From an uncultured SAR116 cluster alpha proteobacterium (GTDB lineage Bacteria; Pseudomonadota; Alphaproteobacteria; Puniceispirillales; Marisalimonadaceae), in the NCBI GenBank assembly GCA_902537945.1, contig CACBDG010000013.1, positions 1 to 58,398 of the forward strand: 58,398 nucleotides of DNA. Direction: 5' to 3'. The notes beneath the pieces are model-generated. The model worked only from the letters and a program-made list of their open reading frames with translations. It was not told where the DNA came from and ran no database searches. Shown here one piece after another: positions 8,331 to 19,278 of this stretch (the stretch's first letter is position 1; every line of letters begins with the position of its first letter). The position numbers and the translations under genes are program-made.

Positions 8331-9497
8331 ATGACAAGACCGTTAGTCAAGCCAATTCGTCCAGAATTTTCATCTGGACCTTGTGCAAAAAGACCTGGAT
8401 GGTCTTTAAATGTATTAAAACAAAGCTTACTTGGAAGATCTCACAGACATAAAGATTGTAAAAATAAATTAAAGAAAGTAATTGAACTTTGTAAATCAAT
8501 CTTAAATATTCCTGATGATTATTTAATAGGTATTGTTCCTGGATCTGATACTGGTGCTATCGAAATAGCAATGTGGAATGTTTTAGGTTCAAAACCAGTC
8601 ACAATGCTTGTTTGGGATAGTTTTGGCGAAGACTGGGCTAAAGATATTCAATTACAATTAAAACTTAAAAATGTTAATATCATAAAATCGGATTATGGAA
8701 AATTACCTAATTTAAGTAATTTTGATTTTAGTGGTGACGTAGTATTTAATTGGAATGGTACAACAGCAGGAGTATGTGTACCTAATGGAGATTGGATTAA
8801 AAGTCCCAGAGATGGTTTAACAATATGTGATGCAACGTCAGCTGCTTTTGCAATGGATATAGATTGGTCAAAATTAGATGTAGGGACGTTTTCATGGCAA
8901 AAATCTCTTGGTGGAGAAGCTGGCCTTGGTATTTTAATTCTATCTCCAAAGGCTGTAAATAGAATAAATACATATGATCCCGATTGGCCAATACCAAAAT
9001 TATTTCAACTTAAAAAAAATAATGAGATAAATTTAGATATTTTTTCTGGATCAACAATAAATACACCGTCAATGATTTGTGTCGAAGATTTCTTAGATGT
9101 ACTTAATTGGAGTGAAAAAATAGGTGGTTTAGAAGAGTTGATTTTTAGGTCACAAAATAATTTAAATATATTTAAAGATTGGGTTTCCTCATCAAGTTGG
9201 ATAGATTTTTTGTGTGAAGACCTTAACAATTTATCAAACACATCAATATGTTTTAAACTTGTAGACCCTATATTAAACAATAAATCTTTGGAAACAAAAA
9301 ATAGTATTGAAAAAAATATTATTAAATTGTTAGAAGAAAATAATGTTGCTTTTGATATCGGTAGCTACAGATCTGCTCCACCTGGATTAAGGATTTGGGG
9401 TGGACCTACGGTTGATAATGATGACATAAAAAAATTAATACCTTGGTTAGATTGGGCCTACGATAAATCAATAAGTGATTTAAGCATTAAGATATAA
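8331..9497 (+). CDS. serC: Phosphoserine aminotransferase (alphaproteobacterial type)
   Basis: SerC transaminates 3-phosphohydroxypyruvate to phosphoserine with PLP. The protein opens with a FSSGPCAKRPGW segment typical of the alphaproteobacterial/archaeal-type SerC and carries GIVPGSDTGAIEIAMWN and CDATSAAFAMDIDW. The PLP-binding Lys is near 191 in WQKSLGGEAG. RSAPPGLRIWGGPTV, a conserved C-terminal motif, follows. The 388-residue length fits. The ATG at 8331 is preceded by GAGG at good spacing and by a short structured leader. Its product is consumed downstream of SerA, whose gene begins 14 bp further on, so the pair is clearly an operon for serine synthesis. Confidence 0.95.
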   Translation: MTRPLVKPIRPEFSSGPCAKRPGWSLNVLKQSLLGRSHRHKDCKNKLKKVIELCKSILNIPDDYLIGIVPGSDTGAIEIAMWNVLGSKPVTMLVWDSFGEDWAKDIQLQLKLKNVNIIKSDYGKLPNLSNFDFSGDVVFNWNGTTAGVCVPNGDWIKSPRDGLTICDATSAAFAMDIDWSKLDVGTFSWQKSLGGEAGLGILILSPKAVNRINTYDPDWPIPKLFQLKKNNEINLDIFSGSTINTPSMICVEDFLDVLNWSEKIGGLEELIFRSQNNLNIFKDWVSSSSWIDFLCEDLNNLSNTSICFKLVDPILNNKSLETKNSIEKNIIKLLEENNVAFDIGSYRSAPPGLRIWGGPTVDNDDIKKLIPWLDWAYDKSISDLSIKI

Positions 9498-9511
9498 ATA
9501 AGGACGAGGAA

Positions 9512-11098
9512 ATGCCTAAAGTTTTAATTAGTGATAAATTAAGTGAATCCGCAATAGATGTTTTTAAAAAAAATAAAATTGAGACATCATATCATCCAGA
9601 CTTAAGTCATGTTGAATTATTAAAAGAAATTAATGAATATGATGGGCTTGCAATTAGGTCAGCCACAAAGGTCACGGGAGAAGTTTTCTCGAAGGCTAAA
9701 AATTTAAAAATTGTAGGTCGTGCAGGCATCGGAACAGATAATATTGATAAATTAGCTGCAACTAAAAATGGTGTAATTGTAATGAATACACCATTTGGGA
9801 ATGCTGTAACTACAGCTGAACATGCTATAGCTCTGATGATGTCACTTGTTAGGATGATACCTCAGGCTGACAGCTCTACCAAACAAGGAAAATGGGAAAA
9901 ATCAAAATTTAATGGTACTGAAATAAATGGTAAGTATTTAGGATTAATTGGTTGTGGAAATATTGGATCTATTGTAGCAAGTAGAGCATTAGGTCTTAAG
10001 ATGAAGGTTTTGGCATTTGATCCATTTCTTACACAAGAAAAAGCTTCCGAGTTAGGTGTTGAAAAAGTAGATTTAGAATACATATTCAAGAATTCAGACA
10101 TTATATCTTTGCATACACCTCTCACGGAAGACACTAAAAATATAATTTCATCTGAATCGATTAGCTTAATGAAAAAGGGATCAAGAATAATTAACTGTGC
10201 TAGAGGAGGTTTGGTTGACGAAGTGGCTTGTAGAGCAGCATTGGAAACAGGACATTTAGCAGGTGCCGCTTTCGACGTTTTTACGGAAGAGCCTGCCAAA
10301 GACAATATTTTATTTGATGCTCCTAATTTTGTAGCTACACCACATTTAGGTGCAGCTACAATTGAAGCGCAAGAGAACGTTGCTATTCAAATAGCTCAAC
10401 AAATGTCAGATTATCTTAACACAGGTGCTGTGGTTAACGCTCTGAACTATCCTAGTGTGAGTGCAGAAGAGGCCCCAATCCTTAAACCTTATGTAAAGTT
10501 AGCTTATTTGATGGGTTCATTTTTAGGGCAAGTTACACAAGAAGGTATATTAAGTGTCAAATTAGAACTGGAAGGCAAAGCATCACACATTCAGGACGTA
10601 CCTTTAATGGCAAGTTCTTTAGTAGGTATTTTAGAACCAACATCTGCTGCAGTAAATAATATAAGTTCAGCATCGATTGCATCGAGTAGGGGGATTAACT
10701 TGTCAACAATTAAGCATGAAAGAAGATGTGACTATGAAACTTTGCTTAAAATTACTATTAAACATGATGATGGTGAAAGAACGATTTCAGGTACGTTAAT
10801 TGCTGGTAACAAACCAAGAATTATAAATATTCAAGGTATTTCAATAGAATCAGAATTTCCAAAGAATGCTCTGTATTTAAGAAATTATGATAAACCAGGT
10901 TTCATTGGTGATTTAGGCAATAAATTAGGAAATAATAACATTAACATTGCTTCTTTTCATTTAGGGCGGCGTAATGTAGGAGGAGAAGCAATAGCATTGG
11001 TAGAAATAGACGATAAGATAGATGATAAAGTCATATCGGAAATTAGAAATTTACCACAAGTTGCTAGAGTTAATTCAATTAATTTTGATGGCAAATAA
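9512..11098 (+). CDS. serA: D-3-phosphoglycerate dehydrogenase (long ACT form)
   Basis: SerA oxidises 3-phosphoglycerate, the committed step of serine synthesis. The 528-residue protein has the D-2-hydroxyacid dehydrogenase fold: GRAGIGTDNID substrate-domain motif, the Rossmann glycines in GLIGCGNIGSIVA, NCARGGLVDE with the catalytic Arg, and the catalytic His in ATPHLGAAT. A regulatory intervening domain and a C-terminal ACT domain (about 450-528; LRNYDKPGFIGDLG) complete the long form, which in several bacteria is allosterically controlled. The start has AAGGACGAGGAA just upstream, a good ribosome binding site. It follows serC by 14 bp. Confidence 0.96.
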   Translation: MPKVLISDKLSESAIDVFKKNKIETSYHPDLSHVELLKEINEYDGLAIRSATKVTGEVFSKAKNLKIVGRAGIGTDNIDKLAATKNGVIVMNTPFGNAVTTAEHAIALMMSLVRMIPQADSSTKQGKWEKSKFNGTEINGKYLGLIGCGNIGSIVASRALGLKMKVLAFDPFLTQEKASELGVEKVDLEYIFKNSDIISLHTPLTEDTKNIISSESISLMKKGSRIINCARGGLVDEVACRAALETGHLAGAAFDVFTEEPAKDNILFDAPNFVATPHLGAATIEAQENVAIQIAQQMSDYLNTGAVVNALNYPSVSAEEAPILKPYVKLAYLMGSFLGQVTQEGILSVKLELEGKASHIQDVPLMASSLVGILEPTSAAVNNISSASIASSRGINLSTIKHERRCDYETLLKITIKHDDGERTISGTLIAGNKPRIINIQGISIESEFPKNALYLRNYDKPGFIGDLGNKLGNNNINIASFHLGRRNVGGEAIALVEIDDKIDDKVISEIRNLPQVARVNSINFDGK

Positions 11099-11178
11099 AT
11101 AGTTGTTTTTTTAAAAGATTTGTTAGATACATTAAGAACCTTAGTATATAAAATACATTTAATAGTTAGGTGCTTAGA

Positions 11179-12318
11179 ATGACTAGTTCACAAGTTCAAA
11201 AAGGGTTGTTACCTGCAGGATTAAGTGACGTTCTATATCCTAAAGCTCAGGTTCAAGCAAAAACAATTGAAAATTTGTTAGATGCATTTTCTAATTATGG
11301 CTATTTGAGAGTTAAACCTCCCTTGGTTGAATACGAAGAAACTCTATTATCTGATGGGCCAGGCACAGTATTAAAGGACTCTACCTTTAGAATAATGGAT
11401 CCCTTATCACAAAAAATGATGGCATTGAGATCAGATGTAACTGCTCAGATTTCTCGAATAGTTTCCACAAGATTATCTCATTTAGCTCGTCCACTCAGAT
11501 TATCTTATTCCGGAGATGTTTTAAGAGTAAAAGGAGATAGTTTTAATACTGAGCGTCAAAAGACACAAGTTGGCGCAGAATTAATTGGACTAGAAAATGA
11601 ATTTTGTGATGCCGAAATTATTCTTATTTGTTTAAAAGCACTGAAATCAATCGATGTTGAAAACATTACAATTGATATAAACTTACCTTTCTTAAGAGAG
11701 TATCTTTTAAAAGACATTTCATCTTTTACTAAAGAAGAAATTAATAAGGCAATAGATTTAAGAGACAAAAAAACTCTAAAAAAATATAGATTTAAATACT
11801 CTAAAATTTTATTAGACCTTATGGAATCAGCGGGTGATTACTCATTTTCTAATAAATTTTTACGTGAATTAAAGTTAGAAGGATTTTTTAGTGTTATCAG
11901 AGATTATTATTTAAGAGTAATAGATATAGTTTATAAGAATGACGCATCTATAAAAATTTCAATAGATCCACTTGAGAATAGAGGATTTAATTATCACACT
12001 GGTCTATCCTTTACAATTTTTTCTGAAACTTTGAAGGGAGAAATTGCTAAAGGCGGAAGATACAAAACTTTAAATGGTGAGACAGCTATTGGATGCACCA
12101 TTTATACTGAAAAAATTTATTCTAATTCAAAATTTACCCCAGATAAAAGTCTAGTTTATGTGCCTTACCTTAATATAAATGATGCTGATCATATAATCAG
12201 TAAAGGTTATAGAGTTGTTTTTGGAAATAATTTAAGTTCTGATTTTGAAAAAGATGCATTTAAATTGAAATGTCAATTCATTTGGAAAAATAAAAAAATA
12301 ATTAAATTAAATACCTAG
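11179..12318 (+). CDS. hisZ: ATP phosphoribosyltransferase regulatory subunit HisZ
   Basis: HisZ is a catalytically inactive class II aminoacyl-tRNA synthetase paralogue that binds short-form HisG and regulates the first step of histidine synthesis. Seen here are KGLLPAGLSDVLYP at the N-terminus, the motif-2-like MMALRSDVTAQISRIV, RLSYSGDVLRV, and the C-terminal ENRGFNYHTGL and AKGGRYKTL segments. The anticodon-binding domain of true HisRS is absent (379 residues). I prefer the ATG at 11179, which has TTAGG 8 nt upstream; an in-frame GTG at 11170 overlaps that site. Adjacent purA is the usual partner in alphaproteobacteria. HisG itself is not in the window. Confidence 0.88.
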   Translation: MTSSQVQKGLLPAGLSDVLYPKAQVQAKTIENLLDAFSNYGYLRVKPPLVEYEETLLSDGPGTVLKDSTFRIMDPLSQKMMALRSDVTAQISRIVSTRLSHLARPLRLSYSGDVLRVKGDSFNTERQKTQVGAELIGLENEFCDAEIILICLKALKSIDVENITIDINLPFLREYLLKDISSFTKEEINKAIDLRDKKTLKKYRFKYSKILLDLMESAGDYSFSNKFLRELKLEGFFSVIRDYYLRVIDIVYKNDASIKISIDPLENRGFNYHTGLSFTIFSETLKGEIAKGGRYKTLNGETAIGCTIYTEKIYSNSKFTPDKSLVYVPYLNINDADHIISKGYRVVFGNNLSSDFEKDAFKLKCQFIWKNKKIIKLNT

Positions 12319-12340
12319 TTAAATCATTAAAGAAAATTAA

Positions 12341-14550
<2,210 letters not shown>

Positions 14551-14610
14551 TTAATTACTCCAATTTACATATAGTATTTTTGTCCTTAGATTTAAAGACT
14601 TTATTCAAAA

Positions 14611-15633
14611 TTATAGAATTTTTAACTTTAAATTATATATTAAATTATTAATATCTTTAGGTAAATTGCTAGAAAATTCTAAATATTCATCATTAATTGG
14701 ATGCTTAAAAGATAATTTTGTTGCATGTAGAGCTTGTCTGTTGATTGATTTGATCAGCTTATATTTTTCTTTGAGAAAATTATTTTTGAAATATTTTTCT
14801 GCAAGTCGTTTACCATATAAATCATCACCAATTATACTATGTCCTAAGTTTGACATGTGAACACGAATTTGATGTGTTTTCCCTGTTTCAAGTTTGCACT
14901 CTATTAAACTAGCAAAAGGCGGAAAAATATCTAATATTTTCCATTTTGTAATGGCTATCTTACCTTTATCTATTATAGCCATTTTTTTTCGATTAATTGG
15001 AGATCTACCTATAGGTTTTTCGATGACACCGTTAATTTTAGGTTGACCCCAAACAACAGCATTATATTGTCTCTCTAAATCGTGGTTAAAAAAAATTTTA
15101 CTTAGGTTTGTGTGAGCCAATTCTGTTTTAGCTGCAACCATTACTCCACTTGTATTCTTATCTAATCTATGAACAATGCCAGGTCTTTTGACACCACCTA
15201 TACCTTGAAGACTATTACCACAATGATAAAGCAAGGCATTAACTAGTGTACCTTTAGGAGTACCTGGTGCAGGATGGACAACCATGCCTGATTTCTTATT
15301 TAAAACTATTATATGATCATCTTCATAGATTATGTCCAATTTAATATCTTCAGGCAAAGGAATAGGTTGTATTGGTACTGGTAATATAATCTGAATAAAT
15401 TCACAATTTCTAACTTTAAATGAAGGATTGTTTACAGTTATACCGTCAACTTTAATACAATTTCCTTCAATTAAACTTTTTATTTTATTTCTGGAAAATG
15501 AAAAGTTATTTAAATTTAATTGTTGTTTTGTAGGATCACTTACTTTAATAGCATCTGTAACCCAAGTGTCTAACCTTTTAGACGGTAAACATAAATCTTT
15601 TACATTAAATGAAATTTTAATAGGAGTTGTCAT
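14611..15633 (-). CDS. rluD: 23S rRNA pseudouridine synthase RluD family
   Basis: A RluA/RluD-family synthase that isomerises uridines in large-subunit rRNA. An N-terminal S4 RNA-binding domain (SKRLDTWVTDAI ... SRNKIKSLIEG ... VNNPSFKV) precedes the catalytic domain, with the active-site Asp in RPGIVHRLDKNTSGVMV and the ECKLETGKTHQIRVHM motif. I place the start at the ATG at 15633 (MTTPIK..., 340 residues). An upstream in-frame Met would add 27 hydrophobic residues that are only the antisense of the DUF6476 gene. The start codon shares CATG with the divergent DUF6476 start, so its promoter must lie inside that gene. rpoH follows on the same strand. Confidence 0.92.
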   Translation of the reverse strand: MTTPIKISFNVKDLCLPSKRLDTWVTDAIKVSDPTKQQLNLNNFSFSRNKIKSLIEGNCIKVDGITVNNPSFKVRNCEFIQIILPVPIQPIPLPEDIKLDIIYEDDHIIVLNKKSGMVVHPAPGTPKGTLVNALLYHCGNSLQGIGGVKRPGIVHRLDKNTSGVMVAAKTELAHTNLSKIFFNHDLERQYNAVVWGQPKINGVIEKPIGRSPINRKKMAIIDKGKIAITKWKILDIFPPFASLIECKLETGKTHQIRVHMSNLGHSIIGDDLYGKRLAEKYFKNNFLKEKYKLIKSINRQALHATKLSFKHPINDEYLEFSSNLPKDINNLIYNLKLKIL

Positions 15634-16024
15634 GTCTAATAAATTTAATCCCAAAGTAGAAAAAACATCTACTATAATCTCTAATATAAAGCTAATAAAA
15701 ATTATTGCCATCATTTTAGGATTATTAATAATTATGGGGTTAGTTTTTTTATTTTGGGGTCTGGCAAATAATTATAGTGAACTCGCGAACAAATCAAGCG
15801 AACGTAAACTCTTAAAAAAGAATATTGAACTAACAACTAAATTCGACTTTAATGAACCTTTAAATGCACAGTTGATTTCCTCATCATTAGGGCCAGAAAA
15901 TAATATTTTATTAAGGTATATTTACGAGGGTAAAAATACATTAGTAGTATTGGACATTAAAACAAAGCAAGTTAAGTATGTGATAACTATTAAAAAGGGC
16001 CAGAACAATTTTAAAATTAATTAG
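15632..16024 (+). CDS. DUF6476-like single-pass membrane protein
   Basis: The 130-residue product has a polar N-terminus, one strong membrane segment (about residues 24-44, IIAIILGLLIIMGLVFLFWGL), and a C-terminal extracytoplasmic domain containing ISSSLGPENNILLRYI and LVVLDIKTKQVKYVITI. This is the layout of a small alphaproteobacterial family usually found divergent from rluD; its function is unknown. The open frame extends further upstream as antisense to rluD, but the ATG at 15632 is the sensible start because it sits right before the polar N-terminus. ltaE follows 15 bp downstream. Family name is from memory of context and architecture. Confidence 0.7.
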   Translation: MSNKFNPKVEKTSTIISNIKLIKIIAIILGLLIIMGLVFLFWGLANNYSELANKSSERKLLKKNIELTTKFDFNEPLNAQLISSSLGPENNILLRYIYEGKNTLVVLDIKTKQVKYVITIKKGQNNFKIN

Positions 16025-16039
16025 TGGATAAAAATTTAA

Positions 16040-17098
16040 ATGTATAAAAGAAAAATTTTGATTGGAACTGATACCACCTCTGGTATGGCACCTCAGATAT
16101 TAGAGGCAATCTCAGAAGCATCTAAGACAAGAACATTGCCTTATGGCAATGATATTTTCACTAAAAAATGTAAAAATATTATTCAAAAAATTTTTGAAAA
16201 AAAAGATTTAGAAATCATACCCATGATGTCTGGAACTGCTTCAAATTCTTTGGCGCTTTCATCTTTTTTACGATCTTATGGAAGTGTTATTTGTCACAGT
16301 AATTCTCATATCAACAAGGATGAAGGAGGTGCACCAGAGTTTTTTTCAGGTGGTGGTAAATTACTTACAATATCAAACTTTAGTGGGCGCATTCAAGTTG
16401 AAGATCTGATTCAAAAGATAGAAGAAATTAACTTTAAAAAAAAAATGAATCCAGTAATTTCTGGAGTTTCAATTTCACAATTAGCTGAAAATGGAACTTT
16501 ATACTCCTTAGATGAAATAAATGCCTTAAGCGAAATTTGTAAATTTTATAATCTTCATCTTCATATGGACGGTGCTAGATTTACAAACGCTTTAGTTGCT
16601 CAAGACGCGTTATCTCCAGCTGAAGCTACATGGAAAATAGGAGTTGATTGTTTGTCTCTGGGTGCCACTAAAAACGGTGCTATGGCAGCAGAAATAATCA
16701 TATTTTTCAATAAAAAACTTGCGAGGGAAGCAAAATATATAGTGAAACAAACTGGACATGTTCTTGCTAAAACAAGGTTTGTATCTGCTCAGCTAAATGC
16801 ATGGTTTAAAGACGACTTGTGGTTAAAATTAGCTAAAATTGCAAATAAAAATGCGTTATATTTCAGAAATAAATTATCAAAATTTGATGATTTTAAGTTT
16901 TTATTCCCTACTCAAGGAAATGAACTTTTCATAGAAATGAAAGAAAGCACATACCAGAATATACTTAAATTAAATATCATTCCAAACTTATGGTGTAAGG
17001 CAAATAATGATCGATTGGTTGTTAGATTTGTAACTTCTTATGAGACAAAAGTCAGTGATATAGATGAGATAATTAAAAGATTAGAGTACTTATCTTGA
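16040..17098 (+). CDS. ltaE: Low-specificity L-threonine aldolase
   Basis: A fold-type I PLP enzyme that cleaves threonine or allo-threonine to glycine and acetaldehyde. Visible are the N-terminal GTDTTSGMAPQILEA, YGND, SGTASNSLALSS, the His-rich CHSNSHINKDEGGAPEF segment, and the PLP-interacting HMDGARFTNAL. The Schiff-base Lys is near 211 in SLGATKNGAM. The 352-residue length is normal. It is 15 bp downstream of the DUF6476 gene and converges with a small membrane protein gene with only 3 bp between stops. In a genome with serine synthesis nearby, it offers a second route to glycine; that link is inference. Confidence 0.93.
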   Translation: MYKRKILIGTDTTSGMAPQILEAISEASKTRTLPYGNDIFTKKCKNIIQKIFEKKDLEIIPMMSGTASNSLALSSFLRSYGSVICHSNSHINKDEGGAPEFFSGGGKLLTISNFSGRIQVEDLIQKIEEINFKKKMNPVISGVSISQLAENGTLYSLDEINALSEICKFYNLHLHMDGARFTNALVAQDALSPAEATWKIGVDCLSLGATKNGAMAAEIIIFFNKKLAREAKYIVKQTGHVLAKTRFVSAQLNAWFKDDLWLKLAKIANKNALYFRNKLSKFDDFKFLFPTQGNELFIEMKESTYQNILKLNIIPNLWCKANNDRLVVRFVTSYETKVSDIDEIIKRLEYLS

Positions 17099-17101
17099 TC
17101 A

Positions 17102-17476
17102 TCAAATACCATAATTCAGATTAAGCGCTATTGCTAATATTACTGATTTTATCTGTGTAGCTATATCTCTTTCAAATATGAAAGCAAACTTACCCAAGTA
17201 ACTGTACCCTAAGCATAATGGCAGAACATATAACCGTATCATAAAAACAAGCCAAGCTAAGTAAAGTGGAATAATCGGTTGAACAATAAAACCAGGTATA
17301 ATCTTCTTAGTAACAATTAAGACTGCTTCAAAAAGTTTAGTAATGTACCGAAAAAAAGCCATATTACTTTTTTCCATTAAAAACAGATTTGAGATAAATT
17401 TTAAACACAAAATTATCATTAAAATTGCTAAGATATAGTCAATAGCAATGATCCAAATAGGAAAAGTATTAATCAT
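17102..17476 (-). CDS. Small integral membrane protein, tentatively YggT-like
   Basis: The 124-residue protein has a hydrophobic segment at about 7-32, a short charged region, then FRYITKLFEAVLIVTKKIIPG followed by a second hydrophobic block (about 62-92) with AWLVFMIRLYVLP. The spacing of the two hydrophobic blocks around a charged 'T-x-F-x-x-V-x-x-x-x-K-x-I-P' element resembles YggT-type membrane proteins of alphaproteobacteria, but this is a weak resemblance read by eye. No enzymatic motif is visible. It ends 3 bp from the convergent ltaE stop and diverges from ettA across about 118 bp of AT-rich DNA. Confidence 0.6.
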   Translation of the reverse strand: MINTFPIWIIAIDYILAILMIILCLKFISNLFLMEKSNMAFFRYITKLFEAVLIVTKKIIPGFIVQPIIPLYLAWLVFMIRLYVLPLCLGYSYLGKFAFIFERDIATQIKSVILAIALNLNYGI

Positions 17477-17533
17477 TTTTATATCATACAGTTATATTGT
17501 AAAAATAAAAAATTATTATTTGAATTTATATAA

Positions 17534-17539
17534 TATAAT
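17534..17539 (+). promoter_or_regulatory. Candidate -10 element upstream of ettA
   Basis: A perfect TATAAT lies 56 bp upstream of the ettA ATG in the intergenic region shared with the divergent small membrane protein gene. No convincing -35 was found at 16-18 bp. In DNA this AT-rich the match may be chance. Confidence 0.3.
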
Positions 17540-17594
17540 TTTAGATGGAATTAATTTATGATTTACAAATAATAATATTTTTTGAGGTAATTAA

Positions 17595-19274
17595 ATGAAT
17601 AATCCACAATATATTTATTCAATGTATAAATTAAGCAAAATATATCCAGGTGGAAAGCAAGTACTAAAAGATATAAGTTTATCTTTTTTACCTGGAGCTA
17701 AAATTGGTGTATTGGGAAGTAATGGAGCAGGAAAATCAACTTTATTAAAAATTATGGCAGGTGTTGATAAAGAATATAATGGTGAAGCAAAGTTAGCCGA
17801 TGGTATAAAGATTGGCTATTTAGCTCAAGAACCAGAGCTAAATAATGATTTAAATGTTTATGAAAATGTAATGGAAGGCATGCATGATGCAAAAAAACTT
17901 GTTGATGAATTTAATGAAATTTCTCAAAAATTCTCTGAGGAATTAACTGATGATGAAATGAATGAAATAATAACCAAACAAGGAGAGCTTCAAGAACAAA
18001 TTGACAATATGGATGCGTGGGATTTAGATAGAAAAGCAGAAATAGCTATGGATGCCCTAAGTTTACCTTCTGGAGAAGCAAAAATAGATCATTTGTCTGG
18101 AGGAGAGAAAAGGAGAGTTGCTTTAGCGAAATTACTTTTGTCAAACCCTGATTTTTTATTATTAGATGAACCAACTAATCATTTAGATGCACTTTCTGTT
18201 GCTTGGCTTCAAAGATTTCTTCATGATTTTCCTGGAACTGTAGTAACAATTACGCATGACAGATACTTTCTAGATGAGGTTGCAGGTTGGATATTAGAAT
18301 TGGATCGTGGCGAAGGTATTCCTTATAAAGGTAATTATTCTGGATGGTTAGAGCAAAAACAAAAACGACTTGAGCTTGAAGGCAAGTTAGAAGAAGCTAG
18401 AAAAAGAAAACTTAATGAAGAATTAGAATGGATTAAATCAGCGCCAAGGGCAAGGCAAGCCAAATCTAAAGCAAGAATTGCTTCATATGAACAATTGGTT
18501 GCTAAAGAACAGAAAAAAGAAATTAATAACGGAAATCTTGTTATTCCTCCTGCACCTAGATTAGGTAATGAAGTAATAAATTTTAAAAATGTTAGTAAGT
18601 CTTTTGGGGATATATTATTAATTGATAATCTGAGTTTTAAACTTCCGCCAGGTGGAATAATAGGTGTGATTGGAGCAAATGGAGCAGGTAAAACTACTTT
18701 ATTTAGGCTTATAACTAAAGAAGAGATCCCAAACAACGGTGAAATTTTTATAGGTGAAACGGTAAGTTTAAATTACGTTGATCAATCTAGAGATATTCTT
18801 GAACCTAACCAAAATGTTTGGGAGTCAATTTCTGATGGATCAGATGAAATACAAATAGGCAAAAAAACAATACAAAGTAGAGCTTATGTTGGTCAATTTA
18901 ATTTCAAAGGGTCTGATCAACAAAAAATTGTAAGTCAGTTGTCAGGTGGTGAAAGAAATAGGGTACACTTGGCTAAGATGTTAAAAGATCCAGGCAATGT
19001 ATTATTATTAGACGAACCTACAAATGATTTAGACGTAGACACTTTAAGATCATTAGAAGAGGCAATTCTTGATTTTTCAGGTTGTGTAGTGGTCATTTCT
19101 CATGATAGGTGGTTTTTGAATAAGCTTGCCACTCATATTCTAGCTTTTGAAGGTGGAAGTCATGTAGAATGGTTTGAAGGAAATTACCAAGACTATGAAT
19201 TAGATAAAAAAAGAAGGTTAGGGGACGAAGCTCTTAATCCAAAAAGAATAAAATATAAACCAATATTAAGATAA
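17595..19274 (+). CDS. ettA: Energy-dependent translational throttle protein EttA (ABC-F)
   Basis: EttA is a soluble ABC-F ATPase that binds the ribosomal E site and gates entry into elongation according to ATP level. The 559-residue protein has two ATPase domains: Walker A GSNGAGKST (from residue 41) with signature LSGGEKRRVALAK and LLLDEPTNHLD, and a second set with GANGAGKTT, LSGGERNRVHLAK and LLLDEPTNDLD. The intervening linker, rich in Arg/Lys (PRARQAKSKARI), is typical of EttA. Length matches the 555-560 of the family and separates it from the longer Uup-like gene at 50065. The start has GAGG 8 nt upstream. It converges with mlaC, 4 bp between stops. Confidence 0.95.
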   Translation: MNNPQYIYSMYKLSKIYPGGKQVLKDISLSFLPGAKIGVLGSNGAGKSTLLKIMAGVDKEYNGEAKLADGIKIGYLAQEPELNNDLNVYENVMEGMHDAKKLVDEFNEISQKFSEELTDDEMNEIITKQGELQEQIDNMDAWDLDRKAEIAMDALSLPSGEAKIDHLSGGEKRRVALAKLLLSNPDFLLLDEPTNHLDALSVAWLQRFLHDFPGTVVTITHDRYFLDEVAGWILELDRGEGIPYKGNYSGWLEQKQKRLELEGKLEEARKRKLNEELEWIKSAPRARQAKSKARIASYEQLVAKEQKKEINNGNLVIPPAPRLGNEVINFKNVSKSFGDILLIDNLSFKLPPGGIIGVIGANGAGKTTLFRLITKEEIPNNGEIFIGETVSLNYVDQSRDILEPNQNVWESISDGSDEIQIGKKTIQSRAYVGQFNFKGSDQQKIVSQLSGGERNRVHLAKMLKDPGNVLLLDEPTNDLDVDTLRSLEEAILDFSGCVVVISHDRWFLNKLATHILAFEGGSHVEWFEGNYQDYELDKKRRLGDEALNPKRIKYKPILR

Positions 19275-19278
19275 CTTA

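Noticed and set aside
11099-11178. Possible regulatory RNA between serA and hisZ
   Set aside because: Apart from a ribosome binding site for hisZ, the 80 bp is plain AT-rich sequence with no stable pairing seen.
15428-15631. Longer version of the DUF6476 protein starting at 15428
   Set aside because: The extra 68 codons are antisense to the rluD S4 domain; the ATG at 15632 starts the expected short polar N-terminus.
15634-15714. N-terminal extension of RluD by 27 hydrophobic residues
   Set aside because: The added part is antisense to the membrane segment of the DUF6476 gene, and the S4 domain begins properly after the ATG at 15633.
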